From Acanthosepion pharaonis (Eukaryota > Mollusca > Cephalopoda > Sepiida > Sepiidae), in assembly GCA_903632075.3 (NCBI GenBank), contig CAHIKZ030005495.1, positions 885,001 through 949,000 of the forward strand: a stretch of 64,000 nucleotides of DNA, written 5' to 3'. Each line of letters begins with the position of its first letter. Positions within the stretch are counted from its first letter, which is position 1. Positions 50,354 through 61,811 of the stretch are shown here, in pieces. Made by a program: the position numbers and the translations under genes. Under the pieces are notes generated by a model. The model worked only from the letters and a program-made list of their open reading frames with translations, was not told the DNA's origin and searched no databases.

Positions 50354-50560
50354 TTCATTATTTCACCTTCTTTCTTCTTACGACTCCCACTCTCTATGTT
50401 TATTTAATTCTCTCTATTTTCATCCCCCACACTCTCTGTGACTTCACCTCCGCCATGTTTTTCTTTCCAAATCCTCGCTCAACATTTTTTTCTGGATTTT
50501 ATGGGAATCGCTAACGGAACCGGAACCGGAAATACGTATTAATATTTCATTTTAGTGCAA
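50190..50560. repeat. Spacer with (TTTA)n
   Basis: (ATTT)n at about 50316-50352; otherwise nothing recognised. Confidence 0.6.
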
Positions 50561-50842
50561 AGGATGTCAGTAAGTAAAGGAAGGAAAATATTAATCGGCT
50601 GGCTTTCGTTATTTTATTTAATTTTTTTGTTTTTGTTTTTAGTTTTATTCTACAGTTTCAGAGTCACGTTACCAAAAGATTACCGAGCTTTTCGGCAGCT
50701 AAACTCATCTGGGCATTACGAACAGATGAAAAGAAACCAAACTATATCTTTTTATATCTTTTTAAAGACTACAGAGCAGTACAAACATTTTCAGAAACCA
50801 GGAAAAAGAGCAAAGGTTCCAGATGAACATGTGAATAAATAA
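50555..50842 (+). other. 95-codon ORF of unknown nature
   Basis: Begins MQRMSVSKGRKILIG and has one hydrophobic stretch (about residues 14-34, LFYLIFLFLFLVLFYSF), then a charged tail. Could be a short membrane protein by composition, but no homolog or codon signal is recognised, and ORFs of this size occur by chance here. Confidence 0.2.
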
Positions 50843-50879
50843 CTAAATATACTGGAAAAGATTATTTGCTTTTTTTCTT

Positions 50880-51240
50880 TACTTACGGTGGCGTAATTTC
50901 ACTTTCCATTCCCTTGTGAACGTACACGGGACCTTTCCCAGTTTTTGTTCACGCCGATACAAATGGGAATAGATCACAACTGGGAGGGGGGGGGATTTGT
51001 TCTGCATTGGAGCTGATGGGAAGGTTCCGAACAGAGAGTTTAGATTCGGAGAGTTTTCAAAATTTACACAATTCCTACACATTATCACCTGTCATAATAT
51101 CAGCATGTTTATATATACGAAAGAGCTAGCTGAAAAGTTGTTAGCCTGACCAACAAGGGATTAAAACATATCATATATTTGTTCATTTGGTCATATTTTG
51201 TGTCTAAACAAGAGCAAGAACTTTTGAGAATTCTGTCGGA
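50880..51240. other. No gene recognised
   Basis: Short ORFs only; G-run at 50984. Confidence 0.5.
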
Positions 51241-51241
51241 T

Positions 51242-51361
<120 letters not shown>

Positions 51362-51722
51362 GGGAGAGAATAATATCTGGAAAAGACACCTAATATTTAT
51401 ACTTATTTATATGTAATATTTAAAAAATATGCTTTTTTTACAGAGAAATATTAAAATTAAAATTGAGTGACTTACAAGTGGGTTTTCAGAATTTTTTTTT
51501 TATTTTTTCAATTTAAATTGTTTCACTTTTTAAACTTTAACCAGTTTCGCTTTTAGCATTCAAAAAGTTTGTAACTGTTTATATTTCCACATGTTGACGC
51601 TTGTGTTTTGAACAAATTAGAAAAATCAAGAGGTGTAGCTGACTTTCAATGTCACTTATGGTAAGAAAAATATGGTAGAATCTATTTTGAGGAACGTGAC
51701 ACTGGTTTATGCAATGAATCGA

Positions 51723-51723
<1 letters not shown>

Positions 51724-51796
<73 letters not shown>
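51724..51796. repeat. (AT)n microsatellite
   Basis: About 36 AT units, next to repeat H. Confidence 0.97.
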
Positions 51797-51798
<2 letters not shown>

Positions 51799-51945
51799 AA
51801 AATAGGAAAGAACTCGTTAGGTAAATAATCCAAAGTTCTTTAGTATTTTTGTTATTATTTTTTAAAAATAGTGCTCGATACAAAAGTAGAGCATAAATAT
51901 AATTATTTATTTAAAAATATGATTCCAACACGCTAGATAACAGTC
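51797..51945 (-). repeat. Repeat H, antisense part
   Basis: Reverse complement of 44768-44905 (actcgttaggtaaataatcc, agtgctcgatacaaaagtag). Confidence 0.8.
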
Positions 51946-51949
51946 ACAA

Positions 51950-52525
51950 ATCAAAATTGATGAATACTTTGATGAGAAGCAGGTGAGTGTTATGACATGG
52001 CCGCCCCAATCTCCTGACCTCAACCCCATAGAAAACTTATGGAACATTATAAAGTACGGGCTCTCGAGAAAGCAGTTGAGCAACAAAGAGGATTTGATTT
52101 TGAATTTCATATCCGAATGGAATTCAATGCTTGGAGATGAGATTTGCCAGAACCTAATCAAGTCAATGCCAAAAAGGGTTGAAAAGGTTATTCAAAATAA
52201 AGAAGGACCCATAGATTATTAAATATTTCGAACTATATTACCTATTATAAATAAATTATACCTCTATTATTCTTTATTTAAAGCTGTTCGGATATGTTTC
52301 TATTGATTACTAGTTGCAGGAAATGAGTTTTTCCCTAAATCTCATTTATATCCAAAACTATAATTATCAATATAATACCTTAGGGTGAGTAAACGTTTTT
52401 ACTAGGTGGTCGGGAAGGAGTCTTTATATTAGTAAGATTAAAAATTAGTTTGACCCCAAAAACAATAGGCGAAAAAATGTTTAAGTAAAACAAATCAGAT
52501 GAGTCACTTTTATCGAACAGCACTG
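51950..52525 (+). pseudogene. Tc1-like transposase C-terminus with 3' inverted repeat
   Basis: The frame 51983-52222 reads VMTWPPQSPDLNPIENLWNI, then NFISEWNSMLGDEICQNLIK, SMPKRVEKVIQNK. WPPQSPDLNPIENLW holds the last two acidic catalytic residues of Tc1 transposases. The 3' end CACTTTTATCGAACAGCACTG (52505-52525) followed by TA is a Tc1-type terminus (CAGTGCTGTTCG in reverse). The 5' two thirds are missing. The coding part left is intact to the stop. Confidence 0.8.

Positions 52526-52529
<4 letters not shown>

Positions 52530-52596
<67 letters not shown>
52530..52596. repeat. (AT)n microsatellite
   Basis: AT run directly after the Tc1 end. Confidence 0.97.
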
Positions 52597-52599
<3 letters not shown>

Positions 52600-52889
52600 T
52601 AATGAAAAATGTCTTGTTTCTTCAACTCCTTGTGATTTAGGCTTAGAACTCTTCCGACCCTTGTATATATCCTAATGATTCGGTGTAGGTCTGATCGACC
52701 ACGATTGTCAGTTTCCTGTGCGTTTTTCACGCATTCTTTAGGTGGTCATTCCTCCTGAAGAGTGTGTGCATTGCGCACAACTGTCGTTTATGCAGATGGT
52801 GTCATAATTGACAGCAATATTCGTAAGTAATCCCTATGATCAAAAGTGGAAATATTAGTCGGTAAGATAGAAACGGTTCCAGCAGGCTT

Positions 52890-53530
52890 ACATTCATTAG
52901 TGATAACCAAATGGAACCGCTGATTAAAAATAACCAAAGTCAAACGAAACGGGACATTGCAGAGGTACTCCATATTCCTCATATGATCGTCGTCATTGAT
53001 TTGAAGACTCCTGGTTGCGTGAATCGCTTAAAATCTTTCGATGTCTCACGATTTAACGGAAAAATTTTAATGGATGACCTCATTTTCATCTACGCAACAA
53101 AAGAACGATGAAAAGTGGATTATTTGTAACAATGTGGTTCGAAAACTTCATGAAGGAAAACAAAATGAGTCAGGTGGCATCTGAAGAAGGTGATGTATAT
53201 TTGCTGGGATTTGAAAGGCGTTGTTCAATAAGAGCTACTGAGGCAACATCAGGCACTGACTTTTGAAAATACCGTTCCCAGTTGAACTGCAATCAGCAAT
53301 TAATAAAAAGCGCGCAGAATTGGACAATCTGAAGTTTGTCATCTTCAATCAGAACAACGCCAAACCTCATGTCAGTAATTCTTACAAATTGGCATTGCAC
53401 GTTCGGATTGCCAATTTCCATCCCTACAAAATTCTCCGAAAACGCATTTCGGATAACGAAAGGCGCCTTCTAGAAGAATTAAGAAACAGAAAAATCTGGT
53501 TCGATACAAAGAAAATAAATTCTTAAATGA
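52890..53530 (+). pseudogene. Decayed mariner transposase
   Basis: Pieces in order: NNQSQTKRDIAEVLHIPHMI (second helix-turn-helix), PGCVNRLKSFDV, then in another frame NDEKWIICNNVVRKLHEG (first catalytic Asp block), a degenerate EEGDVYLLG stretch (for CVWWDLKG), and KKRAELDNLKFVIFNQNNAK PHVS, where the second Asp block HQDNARPH has become NQNNAKPH (Asp to Asn). Different sequence from the intact mariner at 47.3 kb. Ends not found. Confidence 0.75.
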
Positions 53531-53559
53531 TATGTCATATCAGTCCTCCTCTATATGGG

Positions 53560-53670
53560 AATGAATCCTGGCCAATCTCATTACAGAAGCAATAGAAATG
53601 TGGTTTTACAGAAGGATACTGAGAATACCATGGACTGAATATGTGAGCAATGACGAAGTTTTGCGAGTGA
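53560..53670 (+). pseudogene. LINE fragment (EMWFYRR block)
   Basis: One frame reads NLITEAIEMWFYRRILRIPW and TEYVSNDEVLRV, the post-palm wording of the same LINE family as 30660-32230. Confidence 0.7.
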
Positions 53671-53799
53671 TCAATTGATTTATTTTTTATGGCTTGTCAA
53701 CCTTTTTATCAACATGTTATTTAAAACCAGAAAATATTTTTAGATTTTCATAAATTTTTGGAGATAATAATGACTTTTAATGCTACAAGTTCTACTAAT

Positions 53800-53965
53800 T
53801 AACCCATAGCTGGGGAGCGAAGAAGAGGTGAATTTATACCTTTCCCAAGAGTATTTGCGCGTAAATGAATATAACGAAATGGACTGAAATTGGAACTCGG
53901 CTCTCCGATTTGCAATTCCGAGCCATTATCTATTACACCACCCCCACATCCAAGCTTACACCACC
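53800..53965 (-). mobile_element. F3 SINE, antisense copy
   Basis: Reverse complement has ggctcggaattgcaaatcgg, cgagttccaatttcagtcca, aaaggtataaattcacctct and cagctatgggtt as in 43150-43300. Confidence 0.7.
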
Positions 53966-54029
53966 TGATATTCCTAAACGGTTACACATCTCAGACCAGA
54001 CTGAACATTGTTTAACTTTTCGGTGACCG

Positions 54030-54150
54030 TACGAGAACCGATGTTTGAAGTTACATTACAGCCGTGGGAAAATGACTGAAACCAAAATGCCAGGTCATGA
54101 CCAATAACATTGCAGATTCTTCTTTGAATTTTGTCAAGAATCTCTAGATA
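54030..54150 (-). pseudogene. Antisense L2/CR1-like LINE fragment
   Basis: ttacattacagccgtgggaa, accaaaatgccaggtcatga and gcagattcttctttgaattt match 40480-40545, the LDKIQRRICN region in reverse. Confidence 0.6.
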
Positions 54151-54184
54151 TATAGTAGAAGCTGCAGACTAGATGAATAGAATG

Positions 54185-54480
54185 AATTTAAAACCAGATG
54201 GAGGCAGTATAAGTGCTCCTTCAACAATATAAATAAAAGAAATCAGACATCTCTATCTAAATATTTTTGGCATTTGAAGGAAATGAATAAAACACCAAAA
54301 GTAAAATGGAAAATTATAAACAAAACTAGAACTTGTAAAATTTGGGATGACCCATGCCCTTTATACCTCCATGAAAAACTACACATTATTAAGTTTCTAA
54401 ATAATAAAAATCTATTAAACAATAGACAGGAGTTAACGGTTTTTTGTGAACATCATCAAATTTTCGCATTGAATATTTAG
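54185..54480 (+). pseudogene. Penelope-like element GIY-YIG C-terminus
   Basis: One frame reads EFKTRWRQYKCSFNNINKRN, QTSLSKYFWHLKEMNKTPKV, KWKIINKTRTCKIW, LYLHEKLHIIKFLNNKNLLN, NRQEL. ExKxRxxxHxxSFxN..., TxLSKxxWxLK, xxWxIxxx, CxLCLxEKxxI and LLNKRxEL form the C-terminal half of the GIY-YIG endonuclease of Penelope-like retroelements. The start of the domain and the whole reverse transcriptase are missing. The last about 95 codons are open to the stop. Penelope-like elements are known hosts of hammerhead ribozymes. Confidence 0.65.
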
Positions 54481-54719
54481 CATAAAAACAAACAAACAAT
54501 ATAATAATTTTTAAATTCCATAGTCTAAATAAATAGTTTAAATGCTCTACAAAAAAAAAAAATAAATAAATAAATAAAGATAACCCTTTATGAAGTCGTC
54601 AAAAAAACAAATGTTTGCGACTTACGGCAGTTTTTTTTATATACACTAAACCCTTTCAGAAAAAAATAAAAAATAAAATAAAAAAATAAATAGATCTCCA
54701 TAGACACTTAACCAGACTA

Positions 54720-55110
54720 GACGATGTCATCTTCCGCTTTAAATTTAGACACCCCAACCGTACCCTGACTTGATGTCTGTGAATGTAACTGAGATATTGA
54801 TACAAATTATTAACCCTTACTCCCCTTTTCTTTAAAAATAATTGCTCTTGCCGTTACCATAGTAATCTTAATTTCAATAATGAATATGCTTATAAAACGC
54901 GTAAATTTCAGAAATAAGTTATTCCAAAAAAACTTTTCCATTGAAGATGGAACAGAGCTTAGTACTTTAATTCAATTTAATTCAAATAATTATACTGAAG
55001 TTTTCGACTCTTGTTTTGAAACATGAGAACTCTTATGTAGCGTTGGAATCATATTTTTAAATAAATAATTATATTTATGCTCTACTTTTGCATCGAGCAC
55101 TATTTTTTAT
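54720..55110 (-). repeat. Repeat H, third copy
   Basis: Reverse complement of 44375-44640 plus the flank gtagcgttggaatcatattt, tgctctacttttgcatcgag seen at 44766. It follows the Penelope-like fragment by 240 bp, so it may be that element's noncoding tail, but the other copies lack the coding part. Confidence 0.7.
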
Positions 55111-55400
55111 TCGATGCCCAGACTCATAAATGTACAAGACAGTTTCATTTTCTACCCATATGCAGGCGATTTGCTCCTAGTTCTGGATGATTCTAATACT
55201 GTTCCTAAATAAATTAAGCTTACCTAGTAATTCAAATAGTTCTTTGTGACGCACTTTATCGAACGCCTTTGCATAATATTCCAGACAATAGACTAGGCTA
55301 GGTTCTTGTTGATACTTTACACATTTGTGGAGAGGCCAGTCTATTCTGTTATTTAATCCATAGTAATGGTGCAATGAGATAAATTCAAACCTTTCCCAAT
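55110..55400 (-). pseudogene. LINE reverse transcriptase palm fragment
   Basis: Reverse frame: YCLEYYAKAFDKVRHKELFE then LLGKLNLFRNSIRIIQN. (D)Y(S/A)KAFDxVxHxxLxxxL is RT block 2 of non-LTR retrotransposons. It is the same general family as 30660-32230. Confidence 0.75.
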
Positions 55401-55652
55401 TGTTTTTTGTGCAAAAGTAAACTCAGTGTTTTAGAATATTTTCACAAAATATTATGTACATTTTTTTTATTGTAAAGTGGATTGTACACTATAACGCTTC
55501 TTTTCCTTTTGTTTTATGTCGTATTGGTATTGGTTTTGCCGAAAAACAACACTGAATAAGCTCAAGGGTAGAACGATCAATAATCTAAAAACATTGACCC
55601 CCAAAAAATAAAACGCTTCCCATTTCTTTCGTGAATTATGAGCCCCTAGTGG

Positions 55653-55654
<2 letters not shown>

Positions 55655-55723
<69 letters not shown>
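55655..55723. repeat. (AT)n microsatellite
   Basis: AT run. Confidence 0.97.
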
Positions 55724-55725
<2 letters not shown>

Positions 55726-55795
55726 TGTGAAACTTACAGTCACAACGAAGTGTCGATTTGTAAGTCAACACTGCTTCTTTCTTTTCTTTCATTAT

Positions 55796-55861
55796 CACTC
55801 TCTCTCTCTCTCTTTCGTTCTCTCTCTCTCTCTCTCTCTCTATTTTCTCTTTCTCTCTCTC

Positions 55862-55900
<39 letters not shown>
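55796..55900. repeat. (CT)n, (AT)n, (GT)n arrays
   Basis: CT-rich 55796-55865, AT 55865-55874, GT to 55899. Confidence 0.95.
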
Positions 55901-56028
55901 ATTAAAGTGGATAAACCAAATAAGTATATATTAGCAACCGTATATAATTTAAGGTGTAAACAGAACAGTGGTCAAAGTGGTTAGACAGAGCGAAGAAGTA
56001 TATATTAATAAATATACATATACCTACG

Positions 56029-56074
<46 letters not shown>
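56029..56074. repeat. (AT)n microsatellite
   Basis: AT run. Confidence 0.95.
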
Positions 56075-56077
<3 letters not shown>

Positions 56078-56231
56078 ACAATCTTTCTTTTTTAAGCATA
56101 AATATGACAGACAAGTAAGATTTAATTAATTTTTTATTTAGTTTTTTCCATCATTCTTACAACGAGGAAAAAAAGTAAGAATACTAGAAAAACTAAATAA
56201 GAAATTTATTCAAGTTTCCTTATCTATCATA

Positions 56232-56234
<3 letters not shown>

Positions 56235-56300
<66 letters not shown>
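56235..56300. repeat. (AT)n microsatellite
   Basis: AT run. An imperfect 16-bp inverted repeat (tagtttttcc... / ...aaaaactaaa) lies upstream near 56140-56195. Confidence 0.95.
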
Positions 56301-56302
<2 letters not shown>

Positions 56303-56469
56303 TTTAAACCTTTTATTATATCCTTACTCTGTCTTGTACATTGAGTTCTACCTGGATTCTATCCTCTTGGGATTTTTCTATTCAAAAATATATATGTATG
56401 TGTATGCATGTATGTATATATATTTATATATTTTGCATATGTATGTGTATATTTACCACTAATATCATC

Positions 56470-56481
56470 ATTATCTATCTA

Positions 56482-56537
<56 letters not shown>
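56470..56537. repeat. (CTAT)n/(AT)n array
   Basis: CTAT then AT. Confidence 0.95.
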
Positions 56538-56539
<2 letters not shown>

Positions 56540-56619
56540 AAGTGCTTATATAATTCTAATTTTACGAGAAACAAAATGATTCTCATAAACTAAAATATAT
56601 CCTTATAAGTTCAAAGAGC

Positions 56620-57075
56620 ACATCAGCGAATTTTAGTTACAAGTCAAGAAGCGGTTCCTGGTTTTGGGGAATGACGGATATGAACAGAGAAAACATGAAT
56701 AGAAAATTGCTAACTTATAATTAAGGAAACAGCAGAGATTAAAAAACGGGGGAAAAACAAACCCAAATAGCAATAAAAAAAAGGGGGAGATAATCAAAGG
56801 CAGCAGCAGAACTGACGACAAAAGAGAAAATATGGGCAGAGAAAATTGAAGATGCTGAACGGAACAAACTAATCAAAATCAAAGAATGCTGCGGAAAAAA
56901 AAAACAGAAAAAATCTGGAAAAATTCGAAGAAACTATCAGAAAAGGGAAGAATTTGAAACATGCTCGATTTGCAATTCACGTAGATAAACGGTAATTGTT
57001 TGCACTGAAAGACTGAAATGGGGACGTTGCCAAATGTAGGAACGATATATTAGGAATAACCAAAACGTACGAGGA
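56620..57075 (+). pseudogene. Decayed LINE segment, copy 1 of 2
   Basis: Parallels 59340-59800 at nucleotide level: gaacagagaaaacatgaata, gagataatcaaaggcag, gaatttgaaacatgctcgat. It corresponds to the linker between endonuclease and RT of a LINE (see copy 2). All frames are broken. Confidence 0.6.
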
Positions 57076-57339
57076 TTTTTAACCAATAAAAACATAGCAG
57101 GTAATTTAGAAAGTGTCGTCAGTATATGAGTATAACTTGGATAATAATCAGAAAAGACAAAAGATAAACTCTAATATTTATCCAAGTGAATTCACCATCA
57201 TCGAAACAAAAACTGAAGAGAAAAATGAAGAGTTTTTTTGACGGTATTAATAAAGTTATAGACTGATAGAAAATAAATTGTGGCATTTTGATAGCTGACT
57301 TCAAATCAGGACATGAAAACATAGAATCTCGTGAAAGAT

Positions 57340-57800
57340 TTGGTTTGGTTCACGGCATATCAACCTCAATGGGTTTATTAAATGGCGACAAGATTTTTAT
57401 TGCTAGTAATATTTTTAAAAATGTATTGTAGGAATTTTTTTTTTCAAAAATATATTTCTGCTAATATATTTTTTCCAAAAATGTATTGCTGGTAATATTT
57501 TTTTCCTTCAAAAATGTATTGCTGGTAATATTTTTTTTCCTTCAAAAATTCATTTCTAATGATAATTTTTACAAAAATGTATTACTGGTATTAAGACCCA
57601 TTTTTACACTTTCATAGTTTTTTTTTTGGGGGGGGGTCAACTATTTACCCATAGATGGGACCCTAACAGGTGCTACCACCCCTGGTCAGGGCGGACCTGT
57701 TAAGAATTAAGAGGTGGTTCCACGCTCCTCAAAACCTCCGGATCAGAGGTCTTGCTGTCGGATGTAGTTTATCGTCTTACCTAGGACATAGTAAAAGAAA
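57340..57800 (+). repeat. F6 repeat with amplified internal 30-bp unit
   Basis: Same order as 25215-25530, but the ccttcaaaaatgtattgct / ggtaatatttttt unit is present about five times (57395-57590) instead of once. Confidence 0.75.
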
Positions 57801-58137
57801 ATATGGTACCGAGAAGAAAAATAAAAGAGTTGGAAGTTGGATTATTTTAGAGAAAAATTAGAATTATAAGAAGATATTAAAAAAAAAATAATGAAGGCTG
57901 TAAATAGAGGCGTAAAAGACCAAATGAATTGCTTTAATGAGGATGCTTTGCAAGAAAGAATATTCCCAATTTCCCCCATTATAGGTATGAATTTACCCGT
58001 TCTATAGTAACACCTTAATACACAACGGAAAAGAATAAAAGAAAGAAAGGAACGACAATCATGCATTGTTCTCAAAATGAATTTTTATACCGATATATAC
58101 ATACATATCTCTAATTTCTGAGAGAAATTATAACATA
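57800..58137. other. No gene recognised
   Basis: AT-rich; no assigned element. Confidence 0.5.
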
Positions 58138-58925
58138 CTAGCAGCATGGCCCGGCGTTGCCCGTGCTTGATTCAAAAATCGTACGACTCATACAGCAATC
58201 ACTATCACTTGACTTCAAATATTTTTGCCCTTCCTTGCCTTTAAAGGAGTGCCCTTTGCCGTGCTGATGTTGCTACATGCCTTACTTCTTGCCTATCTCA
58301 CACTGCGTATTTTTTTTCTAAGCTCTATACTAAACATTAAATCTTTTTAACGAAAAAGAACTAAACAAATGAACACAAAACGATCAGCTTTTTAAAAAAG
58401 GACTCGTAACTGGAAAAAACCGAATGAAAAAAAAGAATGTTAACAACAAATACTTTTAACATCCAACCCAGTTCTGCGGAATCAGAATCAACGTTGAGTT
58501 TAAGCAAGCGAATGAGCCAATTGGAGTAAAGTGCCATGCAGATTTAAATTTTTCCAACTTATGACAAATGCAGCTATCGATTTTTTTTTTTTTTTTTTTT
58601 GCATGCTAGCATGTTAGTTAACATTCGTGTCAGTCAGCTGTTGGCGCTCACGCTGGCCAATAGAATCTTCCTGCCTATTTGTGGCAGCCAGCTATTGGCT
58701 CTCACTCTGACCAATAGAAAATAGCCGCAAACTACGTGAAAAGTGCCGTAGAAGCATGAAAAAATCGATTATTTCCACTATCGATGGGAGTTGGGAAATG
58801 CAAAGTCGGTCTTGGCCTTCGCGCTAACTTGGAGCATGTGCATGTAAATTTTGGTGCAAATCCGTCGAAAATGGCGGCCGTGCATTCGTTACACACACAC
58901 AGGTCCTGCCTTTTATAGATAGTGA
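58138..58925 (-). mobile_element. Non-autonomous Helitron-like element, antisense copy
   Basis: On the reverse strand it starts A|TC (TCACTATCTATAAAAGGCAG), has a very short (GT)n, and ends ccgggccatgctgCTAG|T (58138-58141). Near-complete match to 48955-49750, with a T23-like run at 58578 and a GT array of only about 5 units (against about 24). 788 bp. Confidence 0.8.
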
Positions 58926-58929
58926 TGTA

Positions 58930-59330
58930 TACAACAAGCAGTATGAAAGGTTTGAAAAATAGAGGAGAAACGAGCTGATATTACTGCCGTGCGTTTCTAA
59001 CGTCTGTCTTCTTCGTATAACTATATAGCAATTGGCATGGGCTGATATATCTTACCTTCAGGCGTGATAAATCGCAACTGGTCTGAGCAGACACATCTTT
59101 CCCCGGTAGGAATAAATAAAAACTGACTTTCAACACCGATATCACTCACCGGCCGTCAGATGGCAATCGTGACTTTGTCAAAACCAAAGGCTAATAACCT
59201 GTTGCTTCTTTACAGCTTCAAGCCAGTACTATTATATAAAGAAGAAGAAAAAAATTCTGCATGAAGCAGTCACAGAATGCGAGCTTGCAGAGTCAAATTT
59301 GATCTTAATTATACGAGAAACAAAATAATT
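58930..59330. other. No gene recognised
   Basis: Mixed composition without recognisable element. Confidence 0.5.
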
Positions 59331-59334
59331 CTCT

Positions 59335-59960
59335 AAGAGAAAACGTCAAAGGTCAAAGAGAACATCATTGACTTTCAGGTAGAAATCAAGAAGCGATTCC
59401 AGGTTTTGTGAAATAATGAATATGAACAGAGAAAACATGAATAGCAAATTGCTAACTTTTAATTAAGAAAGCAGCAGAGATATATAAAAAAAGAAAAATA
59501 AACGCAAATAATAATAAAAAAAGGAGATAATCAAAGGCAGAAGTAGAATTGATGAAAAGGCGAAATATGGAGAGAGAAAATTGAAAATGTAGAATGGAAC
59601 AAAATGTATATAAAAAAAAAATAAAAAAAGACACGAAAATCCTGGAAAGATTAGACGAAGCTATCAGGAAAGGAAAGAGTTTGAAACATGCTCGATTCAT
59701 AGCTTACATTGATAAGCAGTAATTGCTTGCACTGAAGGACAGGAATGGAGATGTTAGCAAATGCAGAGAGAAGTTATTAAAAATAACAGAGAAGTTTTAT
59801 TCTTCGAAAAATAAAAATTCTATCAACAGCAGACAATATCAGCAACGCAATATCAGGAACTTGAAAAAGGTTTTTCCTTCAAAATGTAAAACACGGAAAA
59901 GCACTAAGCGATGCTAACTTTTGCAAGATGCAAAAGAATTCCTCAGAGGATTAATATAAT
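59335..59960 (+). pseudogene. Decayed LINE segment, copy 2 of 2
   Basis: A frame at 59720-59917 reads LALKDRNGDVSKCREKLLKI, TEKFYSSKNKNS. L.D.NG.......xL.I.E.FY..LY is the block preceding the RT domain in endonuclease-type LINEs. The upstream part parallels 56620-57060. Confidence 0.65.
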
Positions 59961-60084
59961 TATTTTCTGAGTGCAGGCACAAAATGTACCTGAAAACTTA
60001 AGTATATAGGGTCGTCACTCACATCATAGCAGCAGAAATTAGCCTTGTACATACTTGACAGAAAATAAAACATACACAAATTAA

Positions 60085-60475
60085 CCAGAAAAGCATGGTA
60101 AATTGTATGTTAATTCCATACAATTTAATTATACTTTTGTGTGCATTTTTTAGGTTACAATTGTTTTATAGTACATGTGATAAAAGGGAGAATTTACTTC
60201 GTATTATTACAAGCCATATCAACAAGAGAAATTGGACACGTGTTGCCCGTACGAAGGTTCGTGCCGAAGAGATTGAATTTAACGTCTTTTGGCGGGATGT
60301 CCGTATTTTCGGCTGAAACAGTTTTTGTTGCTTGTTGGGAGTATTTTTATTTTTAATTTTTATTTAAATTAATTTTATACAACATTTTATGTTGTTTTCT
60401 TTTATTTTAATTTTCATTATTAAAATATTTATATTCTATCTTATTTATAATAATAATAATAATAATAATAATCCT
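60085..60475 (+). repeat. Interspersed repeat G, copy 3
   Basis: A frame reads STCDKRENLLRIITSHINKR, VRAEEIEFNVFWRDV, matching copy 2 on the other strand. Right before it is gtgtgcattttttaggttac, a splice-acceptor-like pyrimidine tract and AG. Ends in (AAT)n at 60452-60474, as do the other copies. Confidence 0.6.
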
Positions 60476-60747
60476 ACAAGTCTATGAATAGCAATATTAC
60501 TTATTAAAAACAAAGAGATAAAAAAAAATGACCTTAGTAACTACCTTTTATTTTGTTTGTGTTTATGAACAGGAGAAAAAAATCGCTAGATTTTCCAAAC
60601 GTAAAATTTAGGAGCGCTCAAAAATACTCTTACGGTTAACTGTGAAAGTAAATGTAACCTATGGAAGACACTAAGTGTCGTAATTTAAGGTCTAATAAAC
60701 GAAAGTGAGTAAATGTTCTTATTGATTTTTATTTCTATTTTATTACT

Positions 60748-60752
<5 letters not shown>

Positions 60753-60813
<61 letters not shown>
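60753..60813. repeat. (AT)n microsatellite
   Basis: AT run; the repeat at 60840-60990 follows. Confidence 0.97.
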
Positions 60814-60815
<2 letters not shown>

Positions 60816-60854
60816 AACAATATTAGAGAAATATGAGAAAGTATAAAAAAAAAT

Positions 60855-60897
60855 TATTGTGATGCGTTTCGTTCTACAGGACTTCATCAGACTAAAT
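60855..60897 (-). other. Hammerhead-like hairpin, degenerate
   Basis: Reverse strand: CTGATGA-A-GTCC-TGTA-GAAC-GAAACGCATC. CTGATGA and GAAAC are in the right order, but stem II is broken by a C-A pair and an extra A, and GTC is absent (CATC). A relic at best. Confidence 0.3.
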
Positions 60898-61013
60898 TTG
60901 TTATGTTGGTGCGACTACACATGCGCACGAATCGGGGGTGCTGGAAATTGTAGAAATTTTTAGTATTTATACATATATATATAATTATTTATTTAAAATA
61001 TGATTCCAACTCG

Positions 61014-61083
<70 letters not shown>
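61014..61083. repeat. (AT)n microsatellite
   Basis: AT run after a small repeat H piece (tgattccaac). Confidence 0.97.
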
Positions 61084-61087
<4 letters not shown>

Positions 61088-61225
61088 GAATTCATTTAGA
61101 GTCTTTTTTCTTATTCTTTACATCACTTTTGTTAGTACGTATCCGACACTGTGATAATAGAAAATCTGACAGGAATAGTGAAATCTTATAATAGCAAACT
61201 GCGCAAATTTACTGTAGATGATTTT

Positions 61226-61228
<3 letters not shown>

Positions 61229-61287
<59 letters not shown>
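61229..61287. repeat. (AT)n microsatellite
   Basis: AT run at the tail end of the antisense F2 SINE. Confidence 0.97.
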
Positions 61288-61289
<2 letters not shown>

Positions 61290-61515
61290 TTTATGTTTAT
61301 ACGTTCTTTTTATAGATACAAATATTCAAGTAAATGCTCTGTTTATAATAAACAGTATTAACGACATTTACCGGTCTGAATGTCCGAGAAATTTTCATAG
61401 AAAATATTCGTCCCCTGACAGGAATCAAAACTGTATCCTATACGGAACCGTCATATAGCCTGACGTGCTTTTACCGATTGAGCCACAGAGCAGTGTTTGG
61501 GTTAGCAAGGTCGAT
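61288..61515 (-). mobile_element. tRNA-derived SINE F2, full length, antisense
   Basis: Reverse strand: TGTGGCTCAATCGGTAAAAG (A-box region), GGATACAGTTTTGATTCCTG (B-box, mutated), gacgaatattttctatgaaa, cggacattcagaccggtaaa, aaacagagcatttacttgaa. Same order and length as 18035-18265. Confidence 0.85.
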
Positions 61516-61529
61516 TTTACTGTTTTTAA

Positions 61530-61810
61530 CTACAATTCTCCATGATTTAAAAACAGTAAAAAGAAACTGATTACTAAAACATTTCATTTTGCTTGGAAAG
61601 TAATTTTGTCTAAATGCAGAAAAATATTTTATTTGTATAGATTATTAAAACGACCACGAAAAGTAATCACTCATCACTTTACTAACTTAACCTTTACTTA
61701 CCTTCCTTTCTACTATGGAAATACATACTGGAAATATATAAATAAATACACATTAATAATTATTATATGGTTTCATTATATGCGGAAATGCCCCATTCCA
61801 GAAAATAAGT
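61530..61810. other. No gene recognised
   Basis: AT-rich, no element assigned. Confidence 0.5.
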
Positions 61811-61811
61811 A

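Noticed and set aside
50555..50842. Possible small membrane protein
   Set aside because: A single hydrophobic stretch in a T-rich region is not enough; kept only as a low-confidence ORF.
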